From: Chitinophaga sp. Cy-1792
GTDB lineage: Bacteria; Bacteroidota; Bacteroidia; Chitinophagales; Chitinophagaceae
Assembly (NCBI RefSeq): GCF_011752935.1
Contig: NZ_VWWO01000002.1
Span: 2,232,001-2,296,000, forward strand
Length of the DNA stretch: 64,000 nt
Direction: 5' to 3'
In this document: positions 56,494-64,000 of the stretch, one piece after another
How positions within the stretch are numbered: the stretch's first letter is position 1
How the letters are laid out: every line of letters starts with the position of its first letter
The notes under the pieces: generated by a model
Seen by the model: the letters and a program-made list of their open reading frames with translations, nothing else
The model's database searches: none
What the model was told of the DNA's origin: nothing
Translations under genes and position numbers: made by a program

Positions 56494-57222
56494 ATGAAAA
56501 AAATCTTAATGGCCATGGCCATGATTTCAGCTGTAGCTGTATCCTGCTCCAAATCTTCCGATGGTCCCGCCAAGCCTTCTAAAATGTATCTTACTTTAAT
56601 AAAGGGAGATTGGGATAGTACCGTGATGGAATATAATACCGATATGACCATTAAGCGAACTGCCAGCTTTATGACAATGGGACCTTACTTGAATTGGGAT
56701 GCACTGTACATTTACAACAATGACAAACTCTCCTCTTTAACATTTGGGACTGTAAAATTCGATGCCATGTATGATTCTGCAGGAAACTTTAGTTTCAATG
56801 ATGCTAAGAATGTATTTGATAACCAGCACAGGATCATTGAAGCCCGCATATACATCGGTAGCGATAAGATGTATGCCGGACTGAATAAATATACCTGGGA
56901 CAGCATGAATCTGACCAGAATAGATTGTTACGATAAAGATGGTAAGTTGTTTTTTATCAAGAACTACAAGTATGATAATAAAATCAACCCACAACAAGAT
57001 ATACCTGTAGGTACCAAAAAATGGGAAGACCCCGCGAGATATCTGTCTGCCAACAATATTACAGACGAAAAAGCAGGTAATCCTACCGGAGGAAATTCCG
57101 GATCGATTTTTTATAAATATAAATACAATGATCGCAATTACCCGGTAAGTGCCGAAGTATACGCTGTTGACGGAGTAACTAGTTCTCGTACAGACTCATT
57201 GAATTTCACCTATCTTCCATAA
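56494..57222 (+). CDS. Small lipoprotein, DUF4595-like
   Basis: 242 aa, ATG start, lipobox AVAVSC (Cys 18). Repeated short beta motifs of the YNxD... / YKYDNKINPQ / YKYKYNDRNYPVSAEVY type, similar to the YD-like repeats of DUF4595 lipoproteins. Probably surface-attached; function unknown. It lies between the OMP_b-brl_3 gene (divergent) and the terpene synthases (convergent). Confidence 0.75.
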   Translation: MKKILMAMAMISAVAVSCSKSSDGPAKPSKMYLTLIKGDWDSTVMEYNTDMTIKRTASFMTMGPYLNWDALYIYNNDKLSSLTFGTVKFDAMYDSAGNFSFNDAKNVFDNQHRIIEARIYIGSDKMYAGLNKYTWDSMNLTRIDCYDKDGKLFFIKNYKYDNKINPQQDIPVGTKKWEDPARYLSANNITDEKAGNPTGGNSGSIFYKYKYNDRNYPVSAEVYAVDGVTSSRTDSLNFTYLP

Positions 57223-57241
57223 AATCATCCACTATAAAATA

Positions 57242-57284
57242 TTAAAAAGGCCGGTCTCTATTGCTGAGAGACCGGCCTTTTTAA
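57242..57284. terminator. Bidirectional terminator
   Basis: Left arm 57242-57259 (core AAAAAGGCCGGTCTCT), seven-base loop, right arm 57267-57284 (core AGAGACCGGCCTTTTT). A- and T-runs on both sides; shared by the lipoprotein gene and the terpene synthase operon. Confidence 0.9.
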
Positions 57285-57305
57285 TATCGAACCAGACTTT
57301 GTTCG

Positions 57306-58304
57306 TTATATCGACTTACTATCATTGGCATCCATGGCCATATGTTCTTTTGAATAGCGCTGTGTATCCAGCAACACCCAGTTGTAGTACCCGGAAATAC
57401 AATCTTTAAAGCCTTGTATCAGGTTCAGGAGCGCTTCATCAGCATGGGTACTGATGCTGGCTTCAATCTCCGAAAACCTGGCTATTTCCTGGTAAACATT
57501 ATCAACAGTAAAAGTGATTCCTTCCTGGAGCGTGTGGCCCTGCGAGGCATAGATTAATGGCATATTCCTGAAATGGCCAGGCTGTTGTGCCTCAATAATG
57601 GCACTATGGACATCATTTCCCCATGCTATCACGTTATTGACGATCAACCTGAGCTGATAAACTTCAGGGCTATTGTACACCGCATCAGTAACCGGCTTGT
57701 AGTTCAGCACATCATTCAGGGAGATCGTTGTTTCTACTGCACCGATATAACGCCTGATGGTTACATAGGTACTTAATGCAGGCGTTTCTGCCCTTTCATG
57801 GTCCAGTATCTGCAAACCTGCGGCAGCGGCCCATAAACGGATGGCCTGCATCATCCTGTTACAGGATGTTGTGTTCATGTTTTTCCTGAAACGCCGGCAG
57901 AGGTCCAGCAACGCCAGCTCTCCGTAAACAGGGTGCTGTCCGGCCTTTTCCAGATCCAGTATATCCAGGAGTGCACTGAGGCTGGTAACTCTCTCCTGCG
58001 GGCTCATTTCCATACGGTCTATCAACATATCATCTACCAGAAACAACCAGATGCCATAATCAGCCGCCATTTGCAACAGGGTGATGTCTGCATTGGGATA
58101 ACTGCGGGCTACAAACCAGGCAAATTTTGACCGCCTGATACGTGCGGCATGCGTTGGGTTAACAATCAGTCCGAATTCGGCAGCCCATTGCAGCATACCG
58201 GTTTCTATGTCTTCCACCAATGGGGAGATAGCGCCAGGCCAGGGTATTGTTATAGCTGGAATAGTAATCCCAGCCAGGTTTTCTACGGGGTTAGTATTTT
58301 TCAT
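57306..58304 (-). CDS. Class I terpene synthase 2
   Basis: 332 aa, ATG start. Aspartate motif DDMLID at 91-96, the NSE motif NDVHSAIIE (Asn230, Ser234, Glu238) and the Arg-Tyr pair at 316-317 (DTQRYS). These are the three metal/pyrophosphate-binding elements of bacterial terpene cyclases, which ionise geranyl-, farnesyl- or geranylgeranyl diphosphate. Product not predictable. Starts 9 bp after its paralogue; same length and same motif positions indicate a duplication. Confidence 0.9.
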   Translation of the reverse strand: MKNTNPVENLAGITIPAITIPWPGAISPLVEDIETGMLQWAAEFGLIVNPTHAARIRRSKFAWFVARSYPNADITLLQMAADYGIWLFLVDDMLIDRMEMSPQERVTSLSALLDILDLEKAGQHPVYGELALLDLCRRFRKNMNTTSCNRMMQAIRLWAAAAGLQILDHERAETPALSTYVTIRRYIGAVETTISLNDVLNYKPVTDAVYNSPEVYQLRLIVNNVIAWGNDVHSAIIEAQQPGHFRNMPLIYASQGHTLQEGITFTVDNVYQEIARFSEIEASISTHADEALLNLIQGFKDCISGYYNWVLLDTQRYSKEHMAMDANDSKSI

Positions 58305-58313
58305 AGTAAAGAT

Positions 58314-59312
58314 TTATAACAGACCGCTGTCATCTGCATCATCAGCGGCAAATACTGCGCTATAACGTAAAGTATCCAGGTTAACCCAATCCATATATCC
58401 TTTCATCCAATACTTCAGGCCATCTATCAGGCCCTTTAGTGGTGCATCTGCGGTGGCAAGCAATTCATCGCTGCTGATGATGAAGCGTGCCAGTTCTTCG
58501 TACACACGTGTTGCTGTATAATCAACGCCCTCCTGTAAAGTATGCCCCTGTTCTGCGTATATGAGAACCATATTCCTGAACTGACCTGGCTGTTGCGCTT
58601 CAATGCCAACACTTTGTATGTCGTTGCTCCAGCACACGATGTTATTGGTATACCGGCATAGTTGCTGTATGGCAGGGCTATGATAAATTGCGGGATCTAC
58701 CGGTCCGGCATTGGCCACATCACTCAGGGCCATGCAGGGGTTCATACCACTGGTATGGCGGCGGATGGATTCATACAGGCGCATGTCGGCAGATTGGGCG
58801 TTGAGGTGGTTCAGGATCTGTAGTCCGGCAGTAGTGGCCCACAAGCGCATCCCTTGTGCAAACCGTTCGAAATGTTCGGCGCTGAGTAGCCGGAGTAAAC
58901 GCTGGCAAACATCCAGCCAGGCGAGTTCTCCGTATACCGGATGCGGGCCTGCTTTATTGAAATCCATGACGTCTATCATGGCAGTGAGATGGGGTAAGGT
59001 ATCCGCAGAAAGGGTTTCTACCCGATCTACAAAAAGATCATCTACCAGAAAAAACCATACAAAATAATCCGCGATCACCTGCAACAGCTCCCTGGTGGCG
59101 TTGGGATAACACCTCGCTGCCAGCCAGGCATAGCGGGTGCGTACTACCCGTTTTTCATAGTCATCATTTAAAAAGAGCCCATAGCTGGCCGCCCAGGAGA
59201 GCATATCTTTTTCTGTGCTTTCCACATAAGGGGAAATGGCTGGCTGCCAGGGAAGGCTGAAATGGGGAATGTGCAGCGTTTTCAGCTGGGTTTCCAGGTT
59301 TGCTATTTTCAT
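58314..59312 (-). CDS. Class I terpene synthase 1
   Basis: 332 aa, ATG start. DDLFVD at 91-96, NDIQSVGIE at 230-238 and RY at 316-317 (DTLRYS). First of the tandem pair. Neither a prenyl diphosphate synthase nor a cytochrome P450 is visible in the window, so the substrate would come from elsewhere. The two copies keep the active site while the surroundings differ, so they could make different products. Confidence 0.9.
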   Translation of the reverse strand: MKIANLETQLKTLHIPHFSLPWQPAISPYVESTEKDMLSWAASYGLFLNDDYEKRVVRTRYAWLAARCYPNATRELLQVIADYFVWFFLVDDLFVDRVETLSADTLPHLTAMIDVMDFNKAGPHPVYGELAWLDVCQRLLRLLSAEHFERFAQGMRLWATTAGLQILNHLNAQSADMRLYESIRRHTSGMNPCMALSDVANAGPVDPAIYHSPAIQQLCRYTNNIVCWSNDIQSVGIEAQQPGQFRNMVLIYAEQGHTLQEGVDYTATRVYEELARFIISSDELLATADAPLKGLIDGLKYWMKGYMDWVNLDTLRYSAVFAADDADDSGLL

Positions 59313-59408
59313 GGGTTCGCATGGTTTTACTCGTTGGCAATATCGTCATCCACTGTCAGAACAATGTTAGGCGTATTAACCTGAAAACCTATCGCATCAC
59401 AAAAAGAT

Positions 59409-59442
59409 AAAGGACGGCACTTCCTGAGAAGTACCGTCCTTT
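59409..59442 (-). terminator. Terminator after the SusD gene
   Basis: AAAGGACGGCACTTC (59409-59423), four-base loop, GAAGTACCGTCCTTT (59428-59442), one mismatch. It lies 24 bases after the stop of SusD; followed on the minus strand by ATCTTTTTGTG. Confidence 0.75.
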
Positions 59443-59465
59443 GTATATGTATAGCTATTAACTGC

Positions 59466-60899
59466 TTAGTACATGTCGAACCAGACTTTAGTAGTGAGCA
59501 GGTCTGTACCCTGGTGCGCTACTGCTGCTTTATAGTTCTTGCCGTTCAAGGCCTGTTCACTGGAAGGATAGGTGAGCCGGACAGGAATTTTGCCAGACAG
59601 CACGCCTGTGTATGCCGGCGTCAGCTGCGGATAATCCAGTCTTCTCCACTCTGCAAAGGCTTCCAGTCCTTCGCTGAAGAGCGCCAGCCATTTCTGCTCT
59701 CCTATTGATTTTTTATAGTTTGCTGCATTGTACTGTACGGCAGGTTGTGCAAGATAGGCATCTACCGTAGCGCCAGTGATACTGTATTGCTTGAAGGCAG
59801 CGCGTACAGCCTGGTTGTACAGCGTAGCTGCGTCACCGTTATACAGGCCACGTTGTGCCGCTTCTGCCAGGATAAACAGCTGCTCTGCATAGGTAAACAG
59901 CAATGCCGGCGCCTGTGAGGCGGTGAAGGCTGCACCTACGTCTGAGGTTTTGGTAAAACCAAGGCGGGATGCCGAATCAGCAGAAAGGCCGTTGGTAACA
60001 CCCAGGTAAGGGCCACCGTTGGCAGGTTTGGCTGCGTATACCGGTAAACGTGGGTCGTTCAGGTTTTGCAGGTAGTCTATAACGGTTTTGCTTATACGAT
60101 AATCGTTACGTGTTTCACGGTTTTTGCCTACCGGGTTCTGAGAAGGAGAAGCCAGATAGTTCAGTCTTGCATCCCTGTCGCCATCCGCAAAGAAAACATT
60201 CCCTTCTGCCTGGAGGTCAGCAAATACTTTCTGAGCCCCGGCAGGATCACGGTCGGCGATACGCAGTGCTATGCGGGAACGCAGGCCATTGGCAAATTTC
60301 TTCCAGCTTTGCAGCTTACCTACCAACAGGGAGTCGCCATTAATGGTGGCCCCAGGATTGGCATCAATGATGGTGACCGCCTGCTTCAGTTCCGTGAGCA
60401 AGCCATTGTAAACATCCTGCTGTGCATCATATTTAGGCGTAAGATATTTTTCGATCTGGCCTGCCTGTGTATAGGGGATATCACCGTAAAGGTCTGTCAG
60501 CACCTGAAAAATCCAGGAACGCATGATAATACCGGCTGCCTTGTAGCCAGGCTGTTTCAGACTATCACCCAGTTGTATAACGGTGGTAAAATCCGTGATA
60601 CCCTGGGAATAGAAGTTGTTCCAGACATTCTGGATATTGGTGCTGGCCGGAATGTAGCGGTCCGGATCGGGATACTGGATTTTAGCCCAGTACTGCACGT
60701 AGAGCAGACTCGTTTCCATGGTAGCATCTGTACCCCAGTAGGTATCAGCGTTAGCTTTGATACCATTGGCGAAAAGGTATTCGATATCCGGCGACGTTGC
60801 CTCGTTCGGGTTAATATTGATACGGTCCAGGTCTTTGCGGCATCCTGCAAATGCCAGGGCTGCTGTGAGTATATAAAATGGAATAAGCCACTTCTTCAT
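59466..60899 (-). CDS. SusD/RagB-family lipoprotein
   Basis: 477 aa from the ATG at 60899; an earlier ATG at 60923 would overlap the end of SusC and lacks a proper leader. Lipobox ALAFAGC (Cys 19 from this start). Helical TPR-like body typical of SusD-like_2 proteins (INPNEATSPDIEYLFANGIKA; LLTELKQAVTIIDANPGA; EGLEAFAEWRRLDYPQLTP). It caps the SusC barrel and binds the ligand. Ten bases after SusC, so in one transcript. Confidence 0.92.
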   Translation of the reverse strand: MKKWLIPFYILTAALAFAGCRKDLDRININPNEATSPDIEYLFANGIKANADTYWGTDATMETSLLYVQYWAKIQYPDPDRYIPASTNIQNVWNNFYSQGITDFTTVIQLGDSLKQPGYKAAGIIMRSWIFQVLTDLYGDIPYTQAGQIEKYLTPKYDAQQDVYNGLLTELKQAVTIIDANPGATINGDSLLVGKLQSWKKFANGLRSRIALRIADRDPAGAQKVFADLQAEGNVFFADGDRDARLNYLASPSQNPVGKNRETRNDYRISKTVIDYLQNLNDPRLPVYAAKPANGGPYLGVTNGLSADSASRLGFTKTSDVGAAFTASQAPALLFTYAEQLFILAEAAQRGLYNGDAATLYNQAVRAAFKQYSITGATVDAYLAQPAVQYNAANYKKSIGEQKWLALFSEGLEAFAEWRRLDYPQLTPAYTGVLSGKIPVRLTYPSSEQALNGKNYKAAVAHQGTDLLTTKVWFDMY

Positions 60900-60909
60900 G
60901 ATTGGAAAA

Positions 60910-63900
60910 TTAAAATGAAACATTCAGGTTAAAACCATAGCTGCGGGTAGTCGGGATCTGTAATGTTTCCAGTCCCTGCCCGTTGCCGGTATTAAAGGCC
61001 GTTTCAGGATCAATGTTAGGGGTATGCTTGCTCAGGTAACCAAGGTTTCTGCCTACCAGCGCAATGTTTACTGCCTGCAATCCCCATTTCTTTACGAGTG
61101 ACTGTGGCAGGGCATATCCTATTTTTATTTCTCTCAGCTTAACAAAAGATGCATCATAGATGGCACTCTCATTCAGGTTGCTGCTGTATTTCGCTTTGTA
61201 GTAGTCCTGTGCCGACAGTATAGCCGTATTTTTCTTGCCATCCACTGTATAACCATCGAAGATGATACCATCATGTTTTACCACAGCGCCATTCGGGGCA
61301 GTAGCATCATGCGACGCCAGCTGTACATTCTGTTTGCCATCATAGTAATAAGGCAAACCACCGTTTTCTGCATCTCTTCCCGGCATGGTAGCGGCCAGTA
61401 CGCCGGTACCCATACCTGTAGAATTGGTACCTGACCAGATGGAACCACCCTGTTTGGTATCGATGAGGAAGCTCAGACTAAAACCTTTAAAGGAGAAGTT
61501 GTTGCTGATACTTCCCGTCCAGTTCGGCGTGAAATAGCCCAGCACTTTTTTGTTGGGGTCTGTCTGCGGGCGGCCGTTGGCATCTACGATGATACGCCCC
61601 TGGGCATCACGTGCGTACGCAGTACCGAACAAGGCGCCGTAACGCTGTCCGGTAGTGGCTATCACCTGGATATTACCGGAACTTCCCAGTACATAGTTGT
61701 TCAGGAAGCCGTCGCTATCCAGCGATACCACTTCACTCACATTTCTGGCGTAGTTAACGCTGACGTCCCAACGAAAACCGGAACGGGAAATATATGGTGT
61801 GCCACCCAGCTGGATTTCTATACCATGATTTTTCAGTTCACCGCTGTTCAGCAGTTTCTTCAGGTAGCCGGTAGAAGCACTTACATCCGCCAGCAGTATC
61901 TGGTTGCGGCTGAGGGTATTGTAATAGGTCACATCTACCTTCGCCCTGTTTTTAAAGAAACCTGCTTCCACACCAAGTTCTGTAGAAGTGGTGATCTCCG
62001 GTTTGATATTTTTGATAAGATATTTATCTGAAACCGTCAGCAGTGGCTGCGATCCAAATGGAGTACTGAAAGGATAGGTATTCACCTGCTGATAAGGATC
62101 GGTGTCTTTACCTACCTGTGCCCATCCGCCACGGAGTTTCAGCAGCGAGAGTGTATTGCTTTCCAGGTGCAGGGCTTCGGAGAGTACCAGGCTCGCATTC
62201 ACGGACGGATAGAAGTAAGATACCGGTAAGGTTGATGACCAGTCGTTACGTGCGGTGAGGTTCACGAAAGCATAGTTGCGGTAGCCCACCTGCGCAGAAC
62301 CGAAGGCACTGTATACTTTCTGCCTGTTGAGCAGGTTCGTAGACACCAGCGGATCGCGGGAGTTGTTCAGCGTATAGAGGCCTTTCATTGCGAGGCGTGG
62401 CGCCTGCTGGTAGTTTTGTTCGAACTGATTGGTGCGGAGGTTACCACCTGCCAGCACATCGATATCAAATCCGCGGCCCAGCTTCTTTTTAGCGTTCAGC
62501 GTAAACTCACCATTGGTTTCATTGACAGCGTAGGCATCCTCCGTATAGGATCCAAATGGCGTACCATTGGTATAATATGCCACACGGTATTTACGGCGGT
62601 CCTGGTAGTAGTCGGTACCAATGCGGAAACCGGCTGTCAGCCATGGCTGTATTTCGTACGACAGGCGTGCATTTCCGAGGAAGCGGTGACGCTGCATACC
62701 CGCGGTATTTTCGTTCTGGATCCAGTAAGGGTTGCTATAGTAGCTGTGGTTCCAGTTATAATCGGTGCCATCAGCGGCCTTATAGTTTTTCAGTCTTTCC
62801 ACATCCACCTGGCGACCAAACCAGATAAACTGCAGGGTCACGCTGTTACCGCGTTTACCATCCACACCCGGGAGGTTGTCTGCACCACTGCTAACATAGT
62901 TGGCATAGGTGCTGAGCGTCAGTTTAGGCGTGATATGGAAGTTGTTGCTGGCAACGAAGGTATTGCGGGTGATGCCGGTATTAGGCAGGATACCCTGTTG
63001 TTTGGTATTATTATAAGAGAAGCGGTAGTCAGATTTTTCGGTAGCACCTCCAACAGAAACCCCGTTATTCAGCGTATAGCCGGTCACGTAGAAATCCTTT
63101 ACGTTGTTGGGATGTGCTACAAATGGTACTGCTTCACCATTAGAGAAGAACTGCGGAATAAGACGTCCGTCCATTTTCGGGCCCCAGCTTTCGTCTACAC
63201 CATCATTGAGTCCGCCGCCTTTACCATCTACATAGGAGAACTGTCCGCCGGTACCTTGTCCGTAGGAGTTCTGGAAGTCGGGCAGGATCAGTACTTTGTC
63301 GAAGGTAGCGCCTGAGTTAACGGTAACGCCTAAACCGCCTTTGGTATCTTTTCCTGTTTTTGTTTTGATGACGATAACGCCACCGGATGCACGGGAACCG
63401 TACAATGCCGCTGCGTTGGGGCCTTTCAGCACGCTGATGGCCGCGATGTCGTCAGGATTGATATCAGAGATGGCGTTGGCAAAATCGCGGCCGGTACCTA
63501 CGCCCAGCTGGCTGTTATCTACCGGTACGCCATCCAGTACAAAGAGTGGCTGGTTGTTGCCTGCAATAGAAGTTTCGCCGCGGATAACGATACGGGAAGA
63601 ACCCATATTTCCCTGGCTGTTGGTTACCTGTACACCAGCAATTTTACCGGAGAGGGCATTTACCAGGTTGGTTTCCTTTGCCTCGGAGATATCCTTTGAT
63701 TTCAGCTCCTGCACTGCATATCCGAGAGATTTCTTTTCCCTGGAGATGCCCAGTGCGGTTACCACCACTTCATTCAGCTTCTGGTCTGTATTTTCCAGGA
63801 ATATATTGATGACATGATTGCTGCCTACCACTACGTTGGAGGAAACAAATCCCAGGAAGGAAACCTGGAGGGTGTCTTTTTCATGTGCTGTGATGACGTA

Positions 63901-64000
63901 GCGGCCATCGGCGTCGGTTTGTGTACCGGTGCTTGTTCCTTTCACACGGATAACGGCGCCGGGTATACGCTGGGCATCGCTGCGGGAGGTTACCACCCCG
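60910..64000 (-). CDS. SusC/RagA-type TonB-linked receptor, 5' end outside window
   Basis: About 1030 residues are visible and the frame is open through the right edge; the signal peptide and possibly an STN domain are missing. It begins in the carboxypeptidase-like domain (IPGAVIRVKGTSTGTQTDADG), continues with the plug (NALSGKIAGVQVTNSQGN, LKGPNAAALYGSRASGGVI) and the complete barrel to SYGFNLNVSF. With the adjacent SusD it forms a nutrient uptake pair; no glycosidase or other substrate clue is in the window. It is not a continuation of the receptor at the left edge. Confidence 0.93.
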   Translation of the reverse strand, partial: GVVTSRSDAQRIPGAVIRVKGTSTGTQTDADGRYVITAHEKDTLQVSFLGFVSSNVVVGSNHVINIFLENTDQKLNEVVVTALGISREKKSLGYAVQELKSKDISEAKETNLVNALSGKIAGVQVTNSQGNMGSSRIVIRGETSIAGNNQPLFVLDGVPVDNSQLGVGTGRDFANAISDINPDDIAAISVLKGPNAAALYGSRASGGVIVIKTKTGKDTKGGLGVTVNSGATFDKVLILPDFQNSYGQGTGGQFSYVDGKGGGLNDGVDESWGPKMDGRLIPQFFSNGEAVPFVAHPNNVKDFYVTGYTLNNGVSVGGATEKSDYRFSYNNTKQQGILPNTGITRNTFVASNNFHITPKLTLSTYANYVSSGADNLPGVDGKRGNSVTLQFIWFGRQVDVERLKNYKAADGTDYNWNHSYYSNPYWIQNENTAGMQRHRFLGNARLSYEIQPWLTAGFRIGTDYYQDRRKYRVAYYTNGTPFGSYTEDAYAVNETNGEFTLNAKKKLGRGFDIDVLAGGNLRTNQFEQNYQQAPRLAMKGLYTLNNSRDPLVSTNLLNRQKVYSAFGSAQVGYRNYAFVNLTARNDWSSTLPVSYFYPSVNASLVLSEALHLESNTLSLLKLRGGWAQVGKDTDPYQQVNTYPFSTPFGSQPLLTVSDKYLIKNIKPEITTSTELGVEAGFFKNRAKVDVTYYNTLSRNQILLADVSASTGYLKKLLNSGELKNHGIEIQLGGTPYISRSGFRWDVSVNYARNVSEVVSLDSDGFLNNYVLGSSGNIQVIATTGQRYGALFGTAYARDAQGRIIVDANGRPQTDPNKKVLGYFTPNWTGSISNNFSFKGFSLSFLIDTKQGGSIWSGTNSTGMGTGVLAATMPGRDAENGGLPYYYDGKQNVQLASHDATAPNGAVVKHDGIIFDGYTVDGKKNTAILSAQDYYKAKYSSNLNESAIYDASFVKLREIKIGYALPQSLVKKWGLQAVNIALVGRNLGYLSKHTPNIDPETAFNTGNGQGLETLQIPTTRSYGFNLNVSF

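Noticed and set aside
1..64000. Joining the two SusC fragments at the edges into one gene
   Set aside because: The left fragment lacks its C-terminus and the right lacks its N-terminus, but both contain plug and barrel regions with different sequences, so they are separate genes.

Overview
The window reads as a chromosomal segment of a Bacteroidota bacterium, most likely a Chitinophaga-like member of the Chitinophagaceae. The basis is two SusC/SusD-type loci, an ECF sigma/FecR/SusC triple with an N-terminal STN domain, a type IX secretion (T9SS type B) sorting domain, HmuY-type lipoproteins, a TANFOR-like giant protein, an OMP_b-brl_3 receptor, and promoters of the TTTG / TAnnTTTG type. I saw no rRNA, tRNA, CRISPR array, insertion sequence or phage gene.

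Layout. 1-4.6 kb: ECF sigma factor, FecR anti-sigma and the start of a SusC receptor (all minus; the receptor runs off the left edge). 4.8-8.5 kb: MarR-GNAT fusion, DUF5996 protein, Crp-family regulator and an exported DJ-1/PfpI protein. 8.5-15.9 kb: a 2466-aa PKD/lectin-like T9SS cargo protein. 16.1-24.9 kb: a putative haem acquisition region with three HmuY-like lipoproteins and two further lipoproteins in one minus-strand operon, an HmoA-like haem monooxygenase followed by a 44-aa membrane peptide, and a divergent AraC regulator / TonB receptor pair. 25.0-31.4 kb: tripartite ABC exporter (TolC, adaptor, permease, ATPase) beside a LytS/LytTR-type two-component system. 31.4-38.6 kb: two unknown small genes, a serine hydrolase, a DMT transporter with its MarR regulator, an unknown membrane protein, and a duplicated DUF2199 pair. 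38.8-42.8 kb: vanadium haloperoxidase-like lipoprotein converging on a three-gene tyrosinase operon. 43.2-53.6 kb: 55-bp tandem array, then a three-gene operon (beta-barrel, 2054-aa TANFOR-like protein, fibronectin III protein). 53.9-57.2 kb: OMP_b-brl_3 receptor and a small lipoprotein. 57.3-59.3 kb: two tandem class I terpene synthases. 59.5-64 kb: SusD and SusC (SusC start lies beyond the right edge).

The strongest unexplained signal is at gene 3' ends. A multi-hairpin intergenic element (10-bp stem with a three-base loop, then a CCGCGC/GCGCGG hairpin, then GGGC-TTTC-GCCC) occurs downstream of three minus-strand genes. In two of the three places a tandem array fills the space between the element and the stop codon. 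At the AraC gene the array consists of copies of the last 16 codons of the gene plus its downstream flank, and the copies differ almost only at synonymous positions. This suggests displaced ends of diverged alleles rather than simple slippage.
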